Shown here: positions 14,677 to 22,590 of the stretch, one piece after another
Position numbering within the stretch: position 1 is the stretch's first letter
Layout of the letters: the number at the start of each line of letters is the position of its first letter
Position numbers and translations under genes: made by a program
The notes under the pieces: generated by a model
Database searches by the model: none
Seen by the model: only the letters and a program-made list of their open reading frames with translations
What the model was told of the DNA's origin: nothing
Source of the DNA: a virus
Direction: 5' to 3' (one strand)
Virus record (IMG/VR): IMGVR_UViG_3300032304_002675
Span: 1-42,218 of that record
DNA length: 42,218 bases

Positions 14677-15015
14677 ATGACAACTTTTTCCGAATGGCTT
14701 AAATTAAAAGAAGACGCAGCAGGAGGCGGTTCTGCGGGCGGTGGAGCAGGTGGAGCCGGAGGTGCTTCTGGCGGTTCTGCGGGCGGCGATGCAGGAGGCG
14801 CTCCATCAGCCGGAGGCGAATCTGGCGGGTCTACTGGAGGTGAATCGACCGGTGGAGATGCAGGCGATAGCGGAAACGATAACTCCGGAACCACGACAAA
14901 AGATGTTGCTAGAGTTCCTTTTCGTCTTGGAGGATGCGGATTTTGTTATCCAATGTGCTCTTGTGGAAATAAAAAGAAAAGAAAGAAAAAGAAGTCAAAG
15001 AGGAAAAAGAAGTGA
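14677..15015 (+). CDS. Leader-bearing Gly/Ser-rich protein with Cys cluster and poly-Lys tail
   Basis: 112 residues from the ATG at 14677, chosen because it begins the shared leader MTTFSEWLKLKE; an upstream TTG adds only MQIYTI. After the leader comes a run of about 55 residues of Gly with Ser, Ala, Glu and Asp, then VARVPFRLGG, a CGFCYPMCSCG cluster and a Lys/Arg-only C-terminus of about 16 residues. This composition suits an internal head protein that coats or condenses DNA and may bind a metal. The GTGA overlap couples it to the patatin-like gene. Role inferred. Confidence 0.7.
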   Translation: MTTFSEWLKLKEDAAGGGSAGGGAGGAGGASGGSAGGDAGGAPSAGGESGGSTGGESTGGDAGDSGNDNSGTTTKDVARVPFRLGGCGFCYPMCSCGNKKKRKKKKSKRKKK

Positions 15016-15830
15016 AAAAAATTGGATTCTGTTTTACAGGAGAAGGAGCAAGAGGATCGATCCAAGCTGGCATAGCGTTGGGTCTCCACAAAGAAGGAAT
15101 AGATGCAGACTTTACAATAGGCATATCCTCAGGTTCTATTTGCGCAGCATCATATTCTTATCTAGGTCCTCAAGGTCTAGCAGATATGTGGTCTAACGTA
15201 TCAGGCATATTCGATGTGTTTGGATTTAATTGGGACTTTCCTTGGAGAAGTGGGATTTTAAATCAAAGACCTATGGAAAAAATAGTTAAAAGGTCTATGA
15301 CAAATTCTCCAATTTGTGAAAGTGTTGTAGTTCGAATGAATATCGAAGACGGTAGGATGGAATATGTTTCAAACAAAGAAATAAGTTCAGATGAATTCGG
15401 AGAAGCGGTTTTAGGTGCTGTGGCTATTACTGCTCTCGTTGAAGATCGAAACGGATGGGTCGATGCAGGAAGTAGACAACTTGCTCCATTAGAACAGTGC
15501 ATAGAAGCCGGTTGCAACAAAATCTATGTAATAATGGGAAGAAAATTTGACATAGATCAATGGGAACTTCCCTCAGGATTCATGAGATCAATAAAAATGG
15601 CTTACAGAGCACTTGATATTAGTCTTAATGAAATAATGATGCGAGATATAAATAAATGCCTAAAAAATGAAGGAGAGTTTGGGTATAAAGGAATAGATAT
15701 ACACTTAGTTGAACCTAATGAAACAATATTTCAAACCATAGAATTCAACAAATGCAAAAGTGGGGTTGAATATGGAATTGAAAACTACACAAAAAACGAC
15801 AAAAGAGGACTGAGGAGACTACTCAAATGA
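15012..15830 (+). CDS. Patatin-like phospholipase
   Basis: 272 residues from a GTG overlapping the previous stop. Catalytic marks are in order: oxyanion loop GEGARGS (residues 10-16) near the N-terminus, nucleophile motif GISSGS with the Ser in G-x-S-x-G at about 37-41, and the dyad Asp in WVDAGS (family D-G-G/A). Patatins hydrolyse acyl groups of membrane lipids with a Ser/Asp dyad. No signal peptide, so action on the inner face of the membrane or after lysis is expected. It sits between two basic leader-bearing small proteins in one operon, which is an odd location for a lipase and hints at a role during entry or egress (inference). Confidence 0.83.
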   Translation: MKKIGFCFTGEGARGSIQAGIALGLHKEGIDADFTIGISSGSICAASYSYLGPQGLADMWSNVSGIFDVFGFNWDFPWRSGILNQRPMEKIVKRSMTNSPICESVVVRMNIEDGRMEYVSNKEISSDEFGEAVLGAVAITALVEDRNGWVDAGSRQLAPLEQCIEAGCNKIYVIMGRKFDIDQWELPSGFMRSIKMAYRALDISLNEIMMRDINKCLKNEGEFGYKGIDIHLVEPNETIFQTIEFNKCKSGVEYGIENYTKNDKRGLRRLLK

Positions 15831-16042
15831 AATTTAAAAAATGGTTAGTAGAGAGAAATCAGCGAGATGCAACAAAGATGCCGGAAAGGATGAGCAGCTT
15901 GGAACTTCACCAACGCGCAGTTTCTAAAGCGGCACATGGAATGCAACACGGAAAAGCAGGAACTATCGAAACCAAGAAAAGAAAAGGATCTAGAGCAGAG
16001 TCTAAAAGAAGCGCAATTAACAGATCTTATGACGGAGAGTGA
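15827..16042 (+). CDS. Small basic leader-bearing protein
   Basis: 71 residues, coupled to the patatin-like gene by ATGA. Begins MKFKKWLVE, matching the shared leader with L-V-E as candidate cut. The remainder is strongly basic with His, Lys and Arg (AAHGMQHGKAG, TKKRKGSRAESKRSAINR). It is like a small internal head protein in composition. No domain recognised. Confidence 0.6.
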   Translation: MKFKKWLVERNQRDATKMPERMSSLELHQRAVSKAAHGMQHGKAGTIETKKRKGSRAESKRSAINRSYDGE

Positions 16043-16063
16043 CTAGAAATGTCTCCAACTCAC

Positions 16064-16073
16064 TAATATATAA
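16064..16073 (+). promoter_or_regulatory. Late-type promoter box before 16098 gene
   Basis: TAATATATAA lies 24 bases before the ATG at 16098 and is followed by AAGAGGA, a good ribosome site nine bases before the start. This is the best-spaced example of the A/T box in the window and fits a strongly expressed gene. Confidence 0.5.
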
Positions 16074-16097
16074 CTTGAGGCACTAAGAGGATATAAA

Positions 16098-16919
16098 ATG
16101 GCTTTTTTTCAGAATGTTTTTGACCAAGAATACCAGGGATACCTGCTTTTGAGCGACAGAAAGCTCATACCAACTTTTAAAGTTGCTCCTAATAGGAATC
16201 TCCAGAGTCAGCAGGTTGCTTGGAATCCTGGTCCGTATGATTTTTCCTCAACAAATCTACTTGTTTTGAATTTTTGTTGGGATAAAGAATTCAAAAATTG
16301 GGCTTCTCTATCGATAGATGTTGCAGGATCAAATGCTTCATCGACTAAGCCAGCAGAAGCAGCCTCAATTTTAAATGCCGATCCTACTTTTTCCAACATG
16401 TTTGTAGCATCAGTGACTTCGGTAAATGGCGGCGAAACAGTTTCTATTGCGTCTAATCCAAAAAGAAAGCAAAATGTAAGGTTTTATTTTAGCAATTCCG
16501 GAGCAGAAACAAAATTACGATTCAATAAAATGGCTGGCGTTGCTGAACTTCCAGAGTATTTCTCAAGACATACTATATCCAATAGAAATAATTATGAAGA
16601 TTCAGCCGGAATGCTCATAAAATTAGACACATCCGATGCGGTCGATCAAAATATTATCGAAGAGGCAGGTTTCGTTGTTGCAGAAATGCAGGCTGATTGG
16701 CAACTCTTAAGGGGTCGTGCCTCAGGACTTTTCACTTTTCAAAAATTGACTGTTGACTCCAGTGATAGAATTACTGAGATCATTGAGTACCCTGCCGGGT
16801 CTGTAGTAGGTGATTTTGCGAGAAAAATAAGTTATGTGTACTCCGGCGCAAAAACCAATCCGAGTCAGATAACTGAGGTGCCGTATGTTTTGGCTAGTGG
16901 CGACCTTGTTACTCCCTAA
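16098..16919 (+). CDS. Probable structural protein, unknown family
   Basis: 273 residues, no signal peptide or membrane segment. The sequence is beta-rich with many Ser, Asn and Val (SLSIDVAGSNASSTKP, VSIASNPKRKQNVRFYF) and a C-terminal part (ITEIIEYPAGSVVG, ISYVYSGAKTNP) like the beta sandwich segments of phage tail or head accessory proteins. It has the strongest ribosome site in the left half (AAGAGGA) and its own promoter-like box, as expected for an abundant virion protein. No specific family recognised. Confidence 0.55.
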   Translation: MAFFQNVFDQEYQGYLLLSDRKLIPTFKVAPNRNLQSQQVAWNPGPYDFSSTNLLVLNFCWDKEFKNWASLSIDVAGSNASSTKPAEAASILNADPTFSNMFVASVTSVNGGETVSIASNPKRKQNVRFYFSNSGAETKLRFNKMAGVAELPEYFSRHTISNRNNYEDSAGMLIKLDTSDAVDQNIIEEAGFVVAEMQADWQLLRGRASGLFTFQKLTVDSSDRITEIIEYPAGSVVGDFARKISYVYSGAKTNPSQITEVPYVLASGDLVTP

Positions 16920-16954
16920 TTTGAAATTGTATTTTTCTAACTAATTTAGATTGA

Positions 16955-17821
16955 ATGCAATACTTTGTAAGCGCCGAAAATTCTAGTTACTTTTATTGGC
17001 AGTTGGAGTTGTTAATAGAAAGTTTTCTTATGCATGGGCTTGAAGATAAGCTCGTCATAGGACTTGCAGAAAATAACAATCCAAAAATCAGAGGCTTCTC
17101 ATCAAATCTTGTTAATTACGGAACAAAATTCATTCATGAGAACGAAGGAGAAAAGGCAGAATATCTTCCAATTAATCGTGTCGAATCAATAAGACACGCT
17201 TTGGCTTATGGAATTTTAAAATACCCGTTTGTGCTTATCCATGCAGATATGATTCTTAAAAATCCTATATCTTTAGATGGAGAAGAAGATTTTGGAATTA
17301 TTGTAAATAATTTGGAAGAGTTAGAGAGTGACCAAAATTCAATCAAAAATGCACTCGAACCATTTTTAGACAAACTAGCAGACGAAAGATCAGTAGAAAA
17401 GAAAAATTTGCCCATTCTTCCTTTGTTTTCATTCCCTATTGTTTTTAATGAACCATCTGAATTTGTTTCAGATGTGTTTTTCTCAAAACTACAGATGAAT
17501 ATGATCGAAATCTTAAAAGAAAAAGGAAGTAAGTTTCCTTGTGAAAGAGCCGCATTGGAACTTACACTGATTGAGACTTTTCAACATTGTTCTATAAAAG
17601 GAAAATTCCTGTCCGCCTCTATGATGTCTGACATTAACGAAATGAATTTCATTCACTACAAAACAGGCGTCCCACCTGTTTTTCACAAGAAGTTTTTCAA
17701 GTTTGATCAAGGCGCTTATCATGGTGATGGTCCATATGAAGTGCTTATGGATCACAACCCAACAATCAATACAAACTACGTTCAAAGCGTAATCAAATCA
17801 TACAAGAAAAGAAACGGTTAA
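16955..17821 (+). CDS. Glycosyltransferase-like protein
   Basis: 288 residues. The start YFVSAENSSYFYWQLELLIESF...KLVIGLAE resembles the first strand and helix of GT-A fold transferases of the Hyp-O-arabinosyl/Ser-galactosyl type (Y-x-x-W-Q). LIHADMIL at about residue 93-100 is in the place of the donor-binding D-x-D strand. A late MNFIHYKTGVPPVFHKK segment may be part of the acceptor side. The link to these families is by pattern only, and the catalytic residues cannot be fixed. It converges with the CCA-adding enzyme gene, stops overlapping in TTAA. Confidence 0.5.
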   Translation: MQYFVSAENSSYFYWQLELLIESFLMHGLEDKLVIGLAENNNPKIRGFSSNLVNYGTKFIHENEGEKAEYLPINRVESIRHALAYGILKYPFVLIHADMILKNPISLDGEEDFGIIVNNLEELESDQNSIKNALEPFLDKLADERSVEKKNLPILPLFSFPIVFNEPSEFVSDVFFSKLQMNMIEILKEKGSKFPCERAALELTLIETFQHCSIKGKFLSASMMSDINEMNFIHYKTGVPPVFHKKFFKFDQGAYHGDGPYEVLMDHNPTINTNYVQSVIKSYKKRNG

Positions 17822-19383
17822 GCGGCTTCGTGGTCGTCAAACATCTGCTTTAATTTCTTTTTATTAATATCCTTAATAACCGATCCTCGAAAATGAGCCG
17901 GAACATCCGCTAGATTTTGTAGTCTGATCTCCGGGTGTACTTCTTGTGTTGGTTTTCCTTGATCGTCTTTTGCAAACCAACTCACAAGTTTTGTTGGATC
18001 AGGGGTGAAGTCCGCAAATCTTCTAACTTTTTTAGACCAATTAGGACGAGGGCTTCGCACTTGATTTCCATCGACAATATCGAAAAGTTCTACCCATTTT
18101 TTAATCTGATCTTTGGTAATGCCCAGTATTTTCTTCTTGCTTAAAAAATCATCAAGATTGTTGGCGTCAAATTCTTTTAGTTGAAGAAGATAAGAGATTA
18201 TTCCTCTTTCTTGATTAGACCAGCCAGTGTTTAATTCTTGCTCTCCTGATTTTCTGACGGGAGAAAGAACCTGATTTACTTGTTCAATTGAATTGTCTTG
18301 TAGAATCCATGAGAGAGCAAGAAACTTATCTTTTTTGTCTCGCAGTTGATTTGGAACATTCACATTAATTGAAACTCCCGGAAGGACTTTGCGAATAAGA
18401 CCGGTTTTAAAGTACAATTCAACATATTTTTTAGGATCTATTTCTGGGTCGTCTAGACCTTTTAGAAATTCTTCGCGAACTCTTTCTAAAGCCACACCTT
18501 CTAGGTCAAGAAATTTTGGCAAGGCTTTGACAATATCCGGATCTATTGGAGAGTTCTTTCCGAATTTACAATGAAACCTTATTGCTCTCATTACGCGAAG
18601 TTTATCTTCATTAAATCTTTCTTCTGCTTTTCCAACTGTCCTCACTTTGTTATTATTTATATCGTGATAGCCTTGTTTTGTAGGATCATAAAGTTTGCTA
18701 TTTTCGCCATCCACTTTATTAAGTTCAATATACATTGCGTTGATAGTCAAATCTCGTCTTGCTGCATCTTCATGAGGATTATCAACAAAATCTACCTCGG
18801 ACTGACCATCGACAGTTTTCGCATCTTTTCTAAATGTGGCTATATCAAATTCTTCGCCATTAACAACTGCTCCTATAACGAACGGCTTACTTTCTTGGCT
18901 TGCGTCTCTACCCTTTAGGTACCAAATCTTCTTATCTTCGTCTTCAGCAACTTCCGGGGTGAAGCCAAGACTCATTCCTTTGATCTTAGATCCATCTTTT
19001 CCAATCTTTCCGGATCTATCGTAATCTGCTTTCCCTTCTGCTCCTGCTGGAACCTTAAATCCTGCGTTGTGTAATATTAAAGCAATTTGTTCGGGCGTTG
19101 CATTCGTGGCCAAATCCATGTCCTTAGGTTGTTTTCCGCGAAGAAAATCACGAACTGGGCCACCTACTAGGAAAAGAGATTTCTTGGGAAGTGTGACTTT
19201 TGAAGACACATCATTTGTCAATTGTATATTTCCACTATCCAAAAAAGCTTGTATTATAGGACGCATATTACTCGGTGGCACAAAGCCTTTTTCGAGTTTG
19301 ACATACTCCTTCTTCCAGTCTTTTTTTTCAGACTCAACAATTACATTTGCTTTTTCAGAAACAAATTCTTTAAATGATTTCAT
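17818..19383 (-). CDS. cca: CCA-adding tRNA nucleotidyltransferase / poly(A) polymerase-like enzyme with leader
   Basis: 521 residues. MKSFKEFVSE at 1-10 matches the shared leader. The class II nucleotidyltransferase core follows: FLVGGPVRDFL (G-G-x-V-R-D), then DMDLATNATP with the metal-binding Asp pair, then FDIATFR, and the RRDLTINAMY and RVMRAIRF motifs. These enzymes add CCA to tRNA 3' ends; relatives make poly(A). Motifs alone do not separate the two. The C-terminal 200 residues include helical tRNA-binding-like parts and an unassigned extension, so it is longer than most bacterial CCA enzymes. The start overlaps the upstream stop in ATGA. No tRNA gene lies in this window. Confidence 0.85.
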   Translation of the reverse strand: MKSFKEFVSEKANVIVESEKKDWKKEYVKLEKGFVPPSNMRPIIQAFLDSGNIQLTNDVSSKVTLPKKSLFLVGGPVRDFLRGKQPKDMDLATNATPEQIALILHNAGFKVPAGAEGKADYDRSGKIGKDGSKIKGMSLGFTPEVAEDEDKKIWYLKGRDASQESKPFVIGAVVNGEEFDIATFRKDAKTVDGQSEVDFVDNPHEDAARRDLTINAMYIELNKVDGENSKLYDPTKQGYHDINNNKVRTVGKAEERFNEDKLRVMRAIRFHCKFGKNSPIDPDIVKALPKFLDLEGVALERVREEFLKGLDDPEIDPKKYVELYFKTGLIRKVLPGVSINVNVPNQLRDKKDKFLALSWILQDNSIEQVNQVLSPVRKSGEQELNTGWSNQERGIISYLLQLKEFDANNLDDFLSKKKILGITKDQIKKWVELFDIVDGNQVRSPRPNWSKKVRRFADFTPDPTKLVSWFAKDDQGKPTQEVHPEIRLQNLADVPAHFRGSVIKDINKKKLKQMFDDHEAA

Positions 19384-20087
19384 TGAAAATCTCCATCCTT
19401 TAATCTGTCGGGAACTTTTGTTTTTGGCTTAAAAGAATAAACACATATAAGGTTTCCACTTTCCTCTTCTTCTATTTTTTTTTCAGCTTTTCTAAGATCA
19501 TACTTGCTATCGAGTCCTTTCTGGGTCATATCATTTACGATCATGATGAGTATCAGAGCTCTTGTGAAACTCTTTGCCCATTCTGTTTCTTCGATATTCT
19601 TTGCACTTGGACTGAGGAATTTCCCAGGAGTCGCAGGATCGTCTCCCAATTTTTTAACCCTAGGGTCGTTAGCGGGATCAGGCACAAATGGAAGAACCTT
19701 AGAAAACATATTTTCACTATAATTATTAGAATTAAATATCCTTACCATCTTTCCGGAACTATCTTTATAAAGCGGCTTTTGGAGCGGTAGTGTCCCGTGC
19801 ATTACCATTTCTTTATTTAAGTCGGGAAATTTAACAAGGTTGCCAGGAGGCGTGAATACTCTGCCTGACTTAGTTAGTTCATTTCCAATTCCAGATCCGA
19901 CACCAGCGATTACTGACGATACTGCTTTGTTGTCGAATCCCTTAGATATCGGAAGTTGCGTACTTGAATGACCATATTGTGCTGCTAGACCGTACAGAGC
20001 GCTTCTGTCGACGTTGGAAATATTTGATGGTCTTACCTTTGTCGCCGACGCTTCTTCTATTTTGTCTAGCCATTGTTTGAATTTCAT
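19380..20087 (-). CDS. Unknown protein with leader and predicted protease site
   Basis: 235 residues from the ATG at 20087, chosen over a longer frame because it overlaps the upstream stop (ATGA) and begins the shared leader MKFKQWLDKIEE followed by Ala-Ser. I-E-E then Ala is a textbook T4-type prohead protease site. The body is unrecognised: polar, Gly/Ser/Pro-rich (VIAGVGSGIGNELTKSG, then LPFVPDPANDPRVKKLG), with one moderately hydrophobic helix (ALILIMIVNDM). Second gene of a three-gene minus-strand operon ending with the CCA enzyme. Confidence 0.6.
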   Translation of the reverse strand: MKFKQWLDKIEEASATKVRPSNISNVDRSALYGLAAQYGHSSTQLPISKGFDNKAVSSVIAGVGSGIGNELTKSGRVFTPPGNLVKFPDLNKEMVMHGTLPLQKPLYKDSSGKMVRIFNSNNYSENMFSKVLPFVPDPANDPRVKKLGDDPATPGKFLSPSAKNIEETEWAKSFTRALILIMIVNDMTQKGLDSKYDLRKAEKKIEEEESGNLICVYSFKPKTKVPDRLKDGDFQ

Positions 20088-20341
20088 AATGGTGCTTGTA
20101 ATCCTAAATGAGTGAGAAGCCATGCTGCCATGGCAACCCAAATGAGTTGTACTGAAAAGTCGATTAATCTTCTCCAATTTTGGGAATTTTGATCCCGCTG
20201 TTTTTTTAGTTCTTGTAATTCTGCCTTGAGTTTATGTTTAAGTTCTTTAAGTTCTTTCACTTCTCTTTCTACTTCTGTCGTTCTTTTAGAAAGACTCTTA
20301 AATTTGTCTAGAATTTCCGAATAATTGGTCTCTTCGTCCAT
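20084..20341 (-). CDS. Coiled-coil protein with C-terminal membrane anchor
   Basis: 85 residues from the ATG at 20341, preceded by AGAGGA about seven bases upstream; a longer frame has no support. Residues 8-52 form a Lys/Glu coiled coil (VEREVKELKELKHKLKAELQ), followed by a tail-anchor-like segment (FSVQLIWVAMAAWLLTHLG). Possibly a spanin-like or membrane-tethering protein, but neither is supported beyond topology. First gene of the minus-strand operon and divergent from 20386. Confidence 0.55.
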   Translation of the reverse strand: MDEETNYSEILDKFKSLSKRTTEVEREVKELKELKHKLKAELQELKKQRDQNSQNWRRLIDFSVQLIWVAMAAWLLTHLGLQAPL

Positions 20342-20368
20342 AATCGATCCTCTACAATTTAAGACTAT

Positions 20369-20380
20369 CGATATATATAG
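20369..20380. promoter_or_regulatory. Divergent TATATATA box
   Basis: ATCGATATATATAG sits in the 44-base gap between two divergent genes. Its TATATATA core is self-complementary and can read either way: 6 bases before the + strand ATG at 20386, and about 30 bases before the minus-strand ATG at 20341, which has its own ribosome site. Confidence 0.4.
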
Positions 20381-20385
20381 TTTGT

Positions 20386-20835
20386 ATGAATAAAGAACTA
20401 GCCGAAGAGGTTGTTGAAACTTCCTTGAATGAAGTGGAAAAGCCACAGCCTCAGGATCTATCAATTGTGAGCGACGAGTCTCTCCTTGGGGTTTACGGGG
20501 AAATAATGAATAACCTACGGGATGACAGAAGCCAGGTTTCGGCTCTAGTAGACACATTTTCAAATATGGTGTTAAACGATGGAGATTCGTCTACCGCAAG
20601 CAAGGAGGCGCTTGTCAATCTGCTGAAAACAAAAATCGATGCGACAGATAAAATGGCTAAAATAGCTGATCTTATGACTAGAATAAAACTAAGACAGCCC
20701 GATACATTTCAGCCTTGGATGGGGAAAGGCAAAGAAAAAGGTCCGACAATTAACATATACGACTCCAGCGGAGTGAATAGAAAATCACTAATGGAGAAGA
20801 TACAGAAGGAAAAAAAGAATGAATCACAATCTTGA
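20386..20835 (+). CDS. Unknown phage protein, possibly small terminase-like
   Basis: 149 residues, mainly helical and acidic at the N-terminus. The core reads VYGEIMNNLRDDRSQVSALVDTF, then STASKEALVNLLKTKIDATDKMAKIADLMTRIK, a style seen in T4-type phages just ahead of head or tail genes and slightly reminiscent of gp16 small terminases, but no diagnostic motif is visible. It ends in a Lys-rich tail (MEKIQKEKKNESQS). The next gene starts 17 bases before its stop. Treat the terminase idea as weak. Confidence 0.5.
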   Translation: MNKELAEEVVETSLNEVEKPQPQDLSIVSDESLLGVYGEIMNNLRDDRSQVSALVDTFSNMVLNDGDSSTASKEALVNLLKTKIDATDKMAKIADLMTRIKLRQPDTFQPWMGKGKEKGPTINIYDSSGVNRKSLMEKIQKEKKNESQS

Positions 20836-22069
20836 ATTCTGGCTCGAAGAGGAAATGCCTCCACAAGAACCACAAGTTACTAATCAAGTTTCTGCTACAG
20901 ACGCTCCAGAAGCACAGCCCGAGGCTTCAGAGGATCAGGCTCCAGAACAACAGCCAGAAGAAGATGTTTCCGAGGACCCACAAACTCCTGACATGCCGGA
21001 AGAATCAGAAGAGCAAGATTTTGAAGTATGGAAGAGCAATTATTTCAAAGAAAGTATCAAAGGAGATCCTCAAAAACTCATGGACATGATATCTCCCATG
21101 AGAGAGAAAGAAGACCTTCAGCCATATCAAAGAAAATTTGTAGAAGACAATTGGAATGTGCAACTCCTTCGCATGAATGCAAACATCTCAGACGCTTCAA
21201 AACAAATTAGAAAAAGCATTAAAGACCAACTTGATAAAAACAATCCAGCAACGAGCGTTGTTAATCACATATTTAATTCACTTGAATCGTCACCGGTTCT
21301 TGGCGAGGTGTTCGTTAGAATGATGGGTTATAGCGGAAACAAAGGAGAACTCCACAGAAAGTTTATCGCTGCACTTACAGGATCAGTACAAGTTAGCAGT
21401 AGTCCAGATAAAGAAAACATCATATTTAACGAAAGAGAATACTCGATAAAAATGTCGACAAGGCTCAATTCAGAATGGGGAGAAGTTGCCTTGGGAAGTT
21501 GGAGTCTGCGTGAAGATGATCCCGAAAGATATCTCTCAGAGCCCGAACTTAAGAGACTATCTGAAGGAAGCCCAGAAGAGCGAGATGTTTTAAGAAGAAG
21601 AATTGTTGTCGAGTCCATAGCAAAACACTTCGAAGAACAGGCTTTTATTATCAATGTGGTTGACGAGAACGGAACAGTTTATCACATGGGCTGGGACATA
21701 TCTAATGCGCTTCGAGGTGCATACACGGAAGGAAAGATTTCAGTAAAAACAGTGAAATCAGAAAATTCAGAAGCACTCATAAGCGACGATGGTCAGATTG
21801 TTCCAATGGTGGATCTTAAAATTTATTTTGTAAAAGAGACGGGCGGACAAGATGAATACGGAAATCCAGAGAAAGAAGAAATAGAATTCATGGAAAAAAG
21901 AAATGGCATGTTATTTTTAACTGCCGGTTTATCTACTGTAAAGGACGCGTCCGAGACCATGCAAGGAACTGAGTTCAAAGAAGCTCCCTATCCGGGAAAC
22001 CCAAGCGATCTCAAAGTTCTAAAGAGGTGCGTTTACAGTGCTCACGACATGTTAATGAGGCAATGTTAG
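20819..22069 (+). CDS. Unknown protein with leader-like start and acidic linker
   Basis: 416 residues. AAGGA lies about nine bases before the ATG. NLEFWLEEEMPP resembles the shared leader (W-L-x-E), followed by 55 residues rich in Glu, Pro, Gln and Ala (like a disordered linker), then a folded part from residue 65. The latter has WKSNYFKESIKGDPQKLMDMI, a middle section NSEWGEVALGSWSLREDD and a C-terminal YSAHDMLMRQC. No family recognised. Placed just ahead of tail genes it could be a head or portal-side accessory protein. Confidence 0.55.
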   Translation: MNHNLEFWLEEEMPPQEPQVTNQVSATDAPEAQPEASEDQAPEQQPEEDVSEDPQTPDMPEESEEQDFEVWKSNYFKESIKGDPQKLMDMISPMREKEDLQPYQRKFVEDNWNVQLLRMNANISDASKQIRKSIKDQLDKNNPATSVVNHIFNSLESSPVLGEVFVRMMGYSGNKGELHRKFIAALTGSVQVSSSPDKENIIFNEREYSIKMSTRLNSEWGEVALGSWSLREDDPERYLSEPELKRLSEGSPEERDVLRRRIVVESIAKHFEEQAFIINVVDENGTVYHMGWDISNALRGAYTEGKISVKTVKSENSEALISDDGQIVPMVDLKIYFVKETGGQDEYGNPEKEEIEFMEKRNGMLFLTAGLSTVKDASETMQGTEFKEAPYPGNPSDLKVLKRCVYSAHDMLMRQC

Positions 22070-22078
22070 GAGATTAAA

Positions 22079-22546
22079 ATGAAATTCTCAAGTTTTTTAG
22101 ACAAAAAGAAAAAGCAGACAGTCAATGAACTCAAAATAATAAAAGATGTTCTTTCTCAAGGAGATATAAAAGTCGAGGATTTCACAGAAGAAGAAACACC
22201 TTATTTATTTGTAAATTCTACTGAAGAAAGTCTGGATTTTGATGGAGTGAGAGTCTATAAAGTTGGATCAAATATGGCATATAGGATACAAAGAGAAAAA
22301 AAAACTGAGCCTTATGGGGCGGCATATCCTTTAAATTTAGAAAACATGTTCGGTGATTTGATCTCAGATATGTCAGAAGAAAAAGCCGCAGAAGATATCA
22401 AAAAAGCCGTTATTGAGGAGTTCAAGATATTCTTTAAGAGAAGTTCCGAGGCACAGGACGAAATTAATTCCGGCATTATAGACGATAGTGGTAGGAAACT
22501 AGTTAGTTCTGGTTTTGGCGACATAAGTAACTCCATGTCGAATTAA
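22079..22546 (+). CDS. Unknown small protein
   Basis: 155 residues, AGGAG seven bases before the ATG. The start MKFSSFLDKKKKQ partly resembles the shared leader but lacks the Glu. The rest is soluble: an N-terminal helix, a strand-rich centre (YLFVNSTEESLDFDGVRVYK) and a helical C-terminus. The 80-base gap after it carries the box at 22580 and no other gene. Confidence 0.5.
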   Translation: MKFSSFLDKKKKQTVNELKIIKDVLSQGDIKVEDFTEEETPYLFVNSTEESLDFDGVRVYKVGSNMAYRIQREKKTEPYGAAYPLNLENMFGDLISDMSEEKAAEDIKKAVIEEFKIFFKRSSEAQDEINSGIIDDSGRKLVSSGFGDISNSMSN

Positions 22547-22579
22547 CAAGCAATTGTTCGAATTTTCGCCCAAAAATAC

Positions 22580-22590
22580 CTATATATTAG
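22580..22590 (+). promoter_or_regulatory. Promoter-like box before the tail operon
   Basis: CTATATATTAG, inside the small palindrome ACCTATATATTAGGT, lies 36 bases before the ATG at 22627. No ribosome site is obvious before that ATG. It is the last box of this kind before about 19 kb of closely spaced + strand genes, so it could drive the tail operon. Confidence 0.45.

Noticed and set aside
14649-14894. Pro/Ala-rich minus-strand ORF
   Set aside because: Antisense of the Gly-rich gene at 14677, which has the leader and gene coupling.
20088-20177. Longer start for the 19380-20087 gene
   Set aside because: Overlaps the coiled-coil gene by 94 bases and would bury the leader.
20342-20563. Longer start for the coiled-coil gene
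   Set aside because: Runs antisense through the start of the 20386 gene; the ATG at 20341 has AGAGGA.
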